Below are positions 60,443-64,000 of a stretch of 64,000 nucleotides of DNA, in pieces. Made by a program: the position numbers and the translations under genes. This DNA is from Roseinatronobacter sp. S2 (lineage in GTDB: Bacteria; Pseudomonadota; Alphaproteobacteria; Rhodobacterales; Rhodobacteraceae), in NCBI RefSeq assembly GCF_029581395.1, contig NZ_CP121113.1:186001-250000 (forward strand), in the 5' to 3' direction. The notes under the pieces are model-generated. The model searched no databases, had not been told where the DNA came from, and worked only from the letters and a program-made list of their open reading frames with translations. Position 1 is the stretch's first letter. Each line of letters starts with the position of its first letter.

Positions 60443-61435
60443 TCAGTCCACAAGCCCTGCGCGCCGGAACGCGCCGCGCAAATCGGTTTTCGGGCGCGCG
60501 CCGATATGGCCGATAACTTCGGCGGCGGCAATGCAGCCCATGCGCCCTGCGGTTTCCATGTCGCGCCCCGTGGCCAGACCATACAGAAACCCTGCTGCGA
60601 ACTGGTCGCCCGCGCCGGTTGCATCAACAGGTGTGACCATCTTGACGGGAATTTCCACACGCTTGCCATTGTGGATAATCACCACCGGTTCCCCTGATCG
60701 CGTGCAGACCAGTAGCGGGCATTCACGCCCCGCCTGCGCCAGCGCATCATCCAGATCATTGGCCTGATACAGCGACACCCATTCCTGTTCATTTCCCAGA
60801 ACGAAATCCATTTCGCCCGCGACAAGGGTGCGGAAATCATCGCGGTGGCGGTCCACACAAAACGGGTCCGACAGCGCAATGCCTGCCTTGCCGCCTGCCG
60901 CGCGGCACGCGCGTGCCGCTTTCAGGAACGCGTCTTTGCCCTTGTCCTTGTCGAACAGATACCCTTCCAGAAAGACGATATCACTGTCGGCAATGACAGC
61001 TTCATCCACATCCTCGGGGCCTAATTCAGACGAAATACCCAAATAGGTATTCATGGAACGTTCACCATCAGGCGTAACAAAGATCATGCAGCGCGAGGTT
61101 GGCAATTCACCGCCCGCAACGGGCTTGTTCACAAACACTGCGCCCATTTCGGCGGTGTCCTGTGCATAGAAATGGCCCAGTTCATCGGCATTCACGCGCC
61201 CCAGAAACGCGGATTTCAGCCCCAGTTTTCCCGCACCCGCCAAGGTGTTGGCGACAGACCCGCCGGATGCCTGCGCGCGGTCGTTCATCGTGGCAAACAG
61301 CGCTTCCGCGCGGTCGCGGTCCACTAGCTGCATGATGCCCTTGTGAATATCCATCCGGTCCAGATACCGGTCGTCCACAGTGGCAATCACATCGACAATC
61401 GCATTGCCGATACCGGCAACCTGGTAGGTTTTCAT
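60443..61435 (-). CDS. PfkB family carbohydrate kinase, adenosine kinase-like
   Basis: 330 residues. Opening YQVAGIGNAIVDVIATVDD, the ASGGSVANTLAGAGKLG substrate loop, and the ATP/active-site motif PVDATGAGDQFAAGFLYGLA near the end. The combination resembles bacterial adenosine/ribo-kinases of alphaproteobacteria. It phosphorylates a nucleoside or sugar; adenosine is the best guess. Overlaps nth by ATGA. Convergent with the amidase gene, three bases apart. Confidence 0.88.
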   Translation of the reverse strand: MKTYQVAGIGNAIVDVIATVDDRYLDRMDIHKGIMQLVDRDRAEALFATMNDRAQASGGSVANTLAGAGKLGLKSAFLGRVNADELGHFYAQDTAEMGAVFVNKPVAGGELPTSRCMIFVTPDGERSMNTYLGISSELGPEDVDEAVIADSDIVFLEGYLFDKDKGKDAFLKAARACRAAGGKAGIALSDPFCVDRHRDDFRTLVAGEMDFVLGNEQEWVSLYQANDLDDALAQAGRECPLLVCTRSGEPVVIIHNGKRVEIPVKMVTPVDATGAGDQFAAGFLYGLATGRDMETAGRMGCIAAAEVIGHIGARPKTDLRGAFRRAGLVD

Positions 61436-62076
61436 AGGGTCTTTTCCTCAAATTGGCACAGATCGCGGATCAGGCAGGTGGTGCAGGCGGGCTTGCGCGC
61501 CTTGCAGGTATAGCGGCCGTGCAGAATTAGCCAGTGATGGGCATGCAGTTGGTAGGGGGCGGGAATGTGATCTTCGATCGCGCGTTCAACCACATTCACA
61601 TCGCGCCCCGGGCAAATGCCGGTGCGGTTGCCCACGCGAAAGATATGGGTATCCACGGCCTGTGCGGGCATGCGCCACCACATGTTCAGCACGACATTTG
61701 CGGTCTTGCGCCCCACACCGGGCAGCGATTGCAGCGCCGCGCGGCTGGATGGCACTTCGCCGCCATAGTCATCAACCAGAATGCGGCTAAGCTTGATGAC
61801 ATTCCTGGCCTTGTTGCGAAACAGGCCGATGGTCTTGATATGCTGGATCAGCCCCTCTTCGCCAAGGGCCAGCATCTTTTCGGGGGTGTCTGCGATCTGG
61901 AACAGCGCACGCGTGGCCTTGTTCACGCCCACGTCCGTTGATTGCGCAGAAAGCGCCACAGCCACGACAAGGGTATAGACGTTGACATGGTCCAATTCCC
62001 CCTTTGGTTCGGGGTCGGCCGCATGAAAACGGCGAAAAATCTCGTTGATCGTGGTGTAATCTAGCTGCGCTGCCAT
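61432..62076 (-). CDS. nth: Endonuclease III (DNA glycosylase/AP lyase)
   Basis: 214 residues. Helix-hairpin-helix with catalytic Lys in LPGVGRKTANVVL, catalytic Asp in AVDTHIFRVGNR, and the 4Fe-4S loop C-x6-C-x2-C-x5-C in CKARKPACTTCLIRDLC. It removes oxidised pyrimidines in base-excision repair. ATGA overlap with the kinase gene downstream suggests cotranscription. Confidence 0.95.
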   Translation of the reverse strand: MAAQLDYTTINEIFRRFHAADPEPKGELDHVNVYTLVVAVALSAQSTDVGVNKATRALFQIADTPEKMLALGEEGLIQHIKTIGLFRNKARNVIKLSRILVDDYGGEVPSSRAALQSLPGVGRKTANVVLNMWWRMPAQAVDTHIFRVGNRTGICPGRDVNVVERAIEDHIPAPYQLHAHHWLILHGRYTCKARKPACTTCLIRDLCQFEEKTL

Positions 62077-62115
62077 GCGTCCTTATATGCAGCGCCAAGG
62101 GGCGGGGGCAAGCAG

Positions 62116-62892
62116 TTACGCCCGCACCATGGCCGCCATATCCAGCGCGGCAGCATCGCGCAGGATGGCGCGTGCCGCACAGGTAAAATGGTCGCAATCA
62201 CCGGGATGGGTGTCCCCTTGATGAATGACCAGCGGCGGCAACAACACAAATGGCGCGCGCCCCCCCTTGCGGGCCTGCACGATCACGCGGCGCGCCGGGC
62301 GCGTTGCGCGCGCGGCCAGTGGCAGCACCGTGACAGATGCGCGCGCCCGAAAACCCGCCAACAGGTCCGGCAGACGTTCGCTCAGGTGAATGAAGGTGAC
62401 ATACCCGCCATCGCGCGCACGGCGCAACGCCACATCGACCCACGCATCCAGCGGTGTTTCCTCGCGCAGGGCGCGGTCGCGGCCCGCATCGCGCGATGAC
62501 GGACCTTGCGCCCCGTAATAGGGCGGGTTGGCGATAACGTGATCAAACCGCCGGTCACGCAGTGGTGCGGGCAACGCGGTCAGATCGGCGTCAAACACAG
62601 TCATGTCAACGGAATGTGCCGCCGCATTGCGCCGCGCAAGGTCTGCATATCCCGGCTGCACCTCGACCCCCGCCACTGTCAGCCCGCCAATACGCGCCGC
62701 CAGACATAGCGATGCCACACCCGCCCCGCAGCCCAGTTCCAGCACGTTTTGCCCCGCGCGCGAGGGCACACTGGCGGCAAGGAACACCGGATCTGTGGCC
62801 GCGCGGTAGCCATCGCGCGGCTGCAACGCCATGACGCGCCCGTTCAGGAACGCATCCTGCGTCAGGGCATCATCGGCAAAATGGTCAGTCAT
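62116..62892 (-). CDS. TrmN6-type (tRNA1(Val) adenine-N6) methyltransferase
   Basis: 258 residues. DPVFLAASVPSRAGQNVLELGCGAGVASLCLAAR is the family SAM motif, and HVIANPPYYGAQ is the N6-adenine methylase active site (NPPY). Length and the GYRAATDPVFLAA opening fit the YfiC/TrmN6 group, so methylation of A37 in tRNA1(Val) is likely. The start at 62892 overlaps the DUF2007 gene by eight bases. Confidence 0.88.
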   Translation of the reverse strand: MTDHFADDALTQDAFLNGRVMALQPRDGYRAATDPVFLAASVPSRAGQNVLELGCGAGVASLCLAARIGGLTVAGVEVQPGYADLARRNAAAHSVDMTVFDADLTALPAPLRDRRFDHVIANPPYYGAQGPSSRDAGRDRALREETPLDAWVDVALRRARDGGYVTFIHLSERLPDLLAGFRARASVTVLPLAARATRPARRVIVQARKGGRAPFVLLPPLVIHQGDTHPGDCDHFTCAARAILRDAAALDMAAMVRA

Positions 62893-63100
62893 GCAGGGGA
62901 ACGCCGTTTTCACGCAACACGGATACGGCCATGAAGTGATCTTCACGCCGCACCATCAAGCGCCGCGGCATCATGCCAAGCGTTGATTCAATCGTGTGCA
63001 TATGGACGTCTATATCGAACACCTCTATACCTTCGCCCTGAAGCAGGGCCGTCGCAAAAGGAATGATCGTCGGGTCAGTCGTGCGCAAAAGCTCTTTCAT
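62885..63100 (-). CDS. DUF2007 domain small protein
   Basis: 71 residues. MKELLRTTDPTIIPFATALLQGEGIEVFDID is the DUF2007 pattern (a PII-like ferredoxin fold called 'putative signal transducing protein'), followed by an MPRRLMVRREDHFMA strand. Function unknown. It overlaps the methyltransferase gene and is divergent from the polyprenyl synthase gene, 56 bases away. Confidence 0.8.
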   Translation of the reverse strand: MKELLRTTDPTIIPFATALLQGEGIEVFDIDVHMHTIESTLGMMPRRLMVRREDHFMAVSVLRENGVPLHD

Positions 63101-63156
63101 GAAAACACCCTATTTGCTATTGGGCAAACTTGTCGAGATGGGACTCAGAATTATCA

Positions 63157-64000
63157 ATGCACACGCAGCACGTCAGCCGGGCGCCGCATGACCTTCTGGC
63201 AGAATATCTACGCGATGATCTGCTTGAGGTGAACCAACTAATTCGCGCGCGCATGGTGTCGGAACACGCGCCCCGCATTCCCGAAGTAACCGCCCATCTG
63301 ATAGAAGCAGGCGGCAAACGTATCCGCCCCATGCTGGTTTTGGCGGCAAGCCATCTGTGCGGGTATCAAGGGCCATATCACCACCATCTGGCGGCCACGG
63401 TCGAATTCATCCACACCGCAACCTTGCTGCATGATGATGTGGTGGATGAAAGCGCGCAGCGGCGCGGGCGGGCAACAGCAAACCTGTTGTGGGACAACAA
63501 GTCATCGGTGCTGGTGGGGGATTACCTGTTTGCGCGCGCGTTTCAGCTGATGGTTGAATGCGGGTCGCTGCGGGTGCTGGATATTCTGGCAAATGCATCC
63601 GCCACCATCGCCGAAGGCGAAGTGCTGCAACTGACCACCGCGCAGAATATCGACACAACCGAAGACCAGTATCTGCGCGTGATCCGCGGCAAGACCGCCG
63701 CGCTGTTTTCTGCCGCGACCGAAGCTGGCGCGGTCATTGCTGCGGCTGCTGATGCGCAGGTTCAGGCGCTGGTCACCTATGGCGATGCGCTGGGCATCAG
63801 TTTCCAGATTGTGGATGATTATCTGGATTATGGCGGCGCGGGCGCTGGTATCGGCAAAAACATCGGCGATGATTTCCGCGAAGGCAAGGTCACGCTGCCG
63901 GTCATTCGCGCGATTGCGGCGGCGGATGCGGGTGAACGCGCGTTCTGGGCGCGCACCATCGGCAAACGTGACCAGCGCGACGGTGATCTGGCGCACGCGC
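63157..64000 (+). CDS. Polyprenyl (octa/decaprenyl) diphosphate synthase, partial
   Basis: Open frame from ATG 63157 to the right edge, 281 codons. It begins MHTQHVSRAPHDLLAEYLRD. Both aspartate-rich motifs are present: LLHDDVVDESAQRRG (first) and QIVDDYLDYGG (second), with GGKRIRPMLVLAA and GKTAALFSAATEAGAV between. This is the long-chain trans-prenyl synthase for the ubiquinone tail (IspB/DdsA type); a decaprenyl product is usual in Rhodobacteraceae but not readable here. The last ~50 residues lie outside the window. Confidence 0.93.
   Translation, partial: MHTQHVSRAPHDLLAEYLRDDLLEVNQLIRARMVSEHAPRIPEVTAHLIEAGGKRIRPMLVLAASHLCGYQGPYHHHLAATVEFIHTATLLHDDVVDESAQRRGRATANLLWDNKSSVLVGDYLFARAFQLMVECGSLRVLDILANASATIAEGEVLQLTTAQNIDTTEDQYLRVIRGKTAALFSAATEAGAVIAAAADAQVQALVTYGDALGISFQIVDDYLDYGGAGAGIGKNIGDDFREGKVTLPVIRAIAAADAGERAFWARTIGKRDQRDGDLAHA

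Noticed and set aside
1..64000. CRISPR arrays, tRNA or rRNA genes, insertion sequences
   Set aside because: No regularly spaced repeats, no cloverleaf-like segment with a CCA-type end and no transposase motif were recognised by eye; a covariance search could still find a small RNA.

Overview
The window is a GC-rich chromosomal stretch from an alphaproteobacterium, most likely a member of the Rhodobacteraceae. Reasons: a phosphatidylcholine synthase gene, a DUF484-xerC pair, very GC-rich coding with mostly ATG starts and short ATGA overlaps, Rhodobacteraceae-like intergenic motifs, and a heavy load of ABC importers. I cannot name a species. Coding density is high and I saw no phage, insertion sequence, CRISPR array, rRNA or tRNA.

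Layout. 1-11 kb is housekeeping: the end of pyrC, plsY, pcs, xerC and its DUF484 partner, a transaldolase-like aldolase, priA, msrA, prmA, tig and a MarR regulator. 11-17 kb is a five-gene oligopeptide-type ABC operon on the minus strand, with an intrinsic terminator between the binding-protein gene and its permeases. 17-22 kb is an RND efflux pump with a divergent TetR repressor and a clear palindromic operator. 22-26 kb holds a dienelactone hydrolase, a UPF0178 protein, a DUF418 membrane protein and a membrane alpha/beta hydrolase.

26-41 kb is the most unusual part. A ribose/xylose-type ABC importer with two permeases (minus strand) faces a plus-strand catabolic operon. That operon starts with a large cytoplasmic regulator in which a winged helix is fused to a family-1 solute-binding domain. 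It continues with an SDR dehydrogenase, a creatinase-like M24 protein lacking one metal ligand, E1 alpha and beta of an acetoin/2-oxoacid-type dehydrogenase, a protein with two lipoyl domains and a catalytically dead E2 remnant, an aldehyde dehydrogenase, and a separate lipoyl-less E2 acyltransferase. The E2 function therefore appears split over two polypeptides. I infer a pathway: import of a polyol- or sugar-like compound, oxidation to an alpha-hydroxyketone, lipoamide-dependent cleavage to an acyl-CoA and an aldehyde, and oxidation of the aldehyde. The substrate is unknown. Three TGAAC repeats exactly 17 bp apart lie in the divergent promoter region.

41-48.5 kb is a cobalt/B12 and zinc region: an entericidin with an EcfG-like promoter, a fused MFS/spermidine-synthase-like protein, a BtuFCD-type importer and a Cys-rich small protein behind a cobalamin riboswitch, and a COG0523 (CobW-type) GTPase gene preceded by a perfect Zur-type palindrome. 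48.7-52.1 kb is the dTDP-rhamnose operon rfbCBDA. 52-60.5 kb is a dipeptide-type ABC importer (with a permease-ATPase fusion), a GntR regulator, and divergent DUF1028 and M20 amidase/carbamoylase genes, with a near-perfect inverted repeat in the divergent promoter. 60.4-64 kb is housekeeping again: adenosine-kinase-like PfkB kinase, nth, a TrmN6-type methyltransferase, DUF2007, and the start of a polyprenyl diphosphate synthase cut by the window end.

Functions are assigned from recognised motifs, length and context only; no database search was possible.
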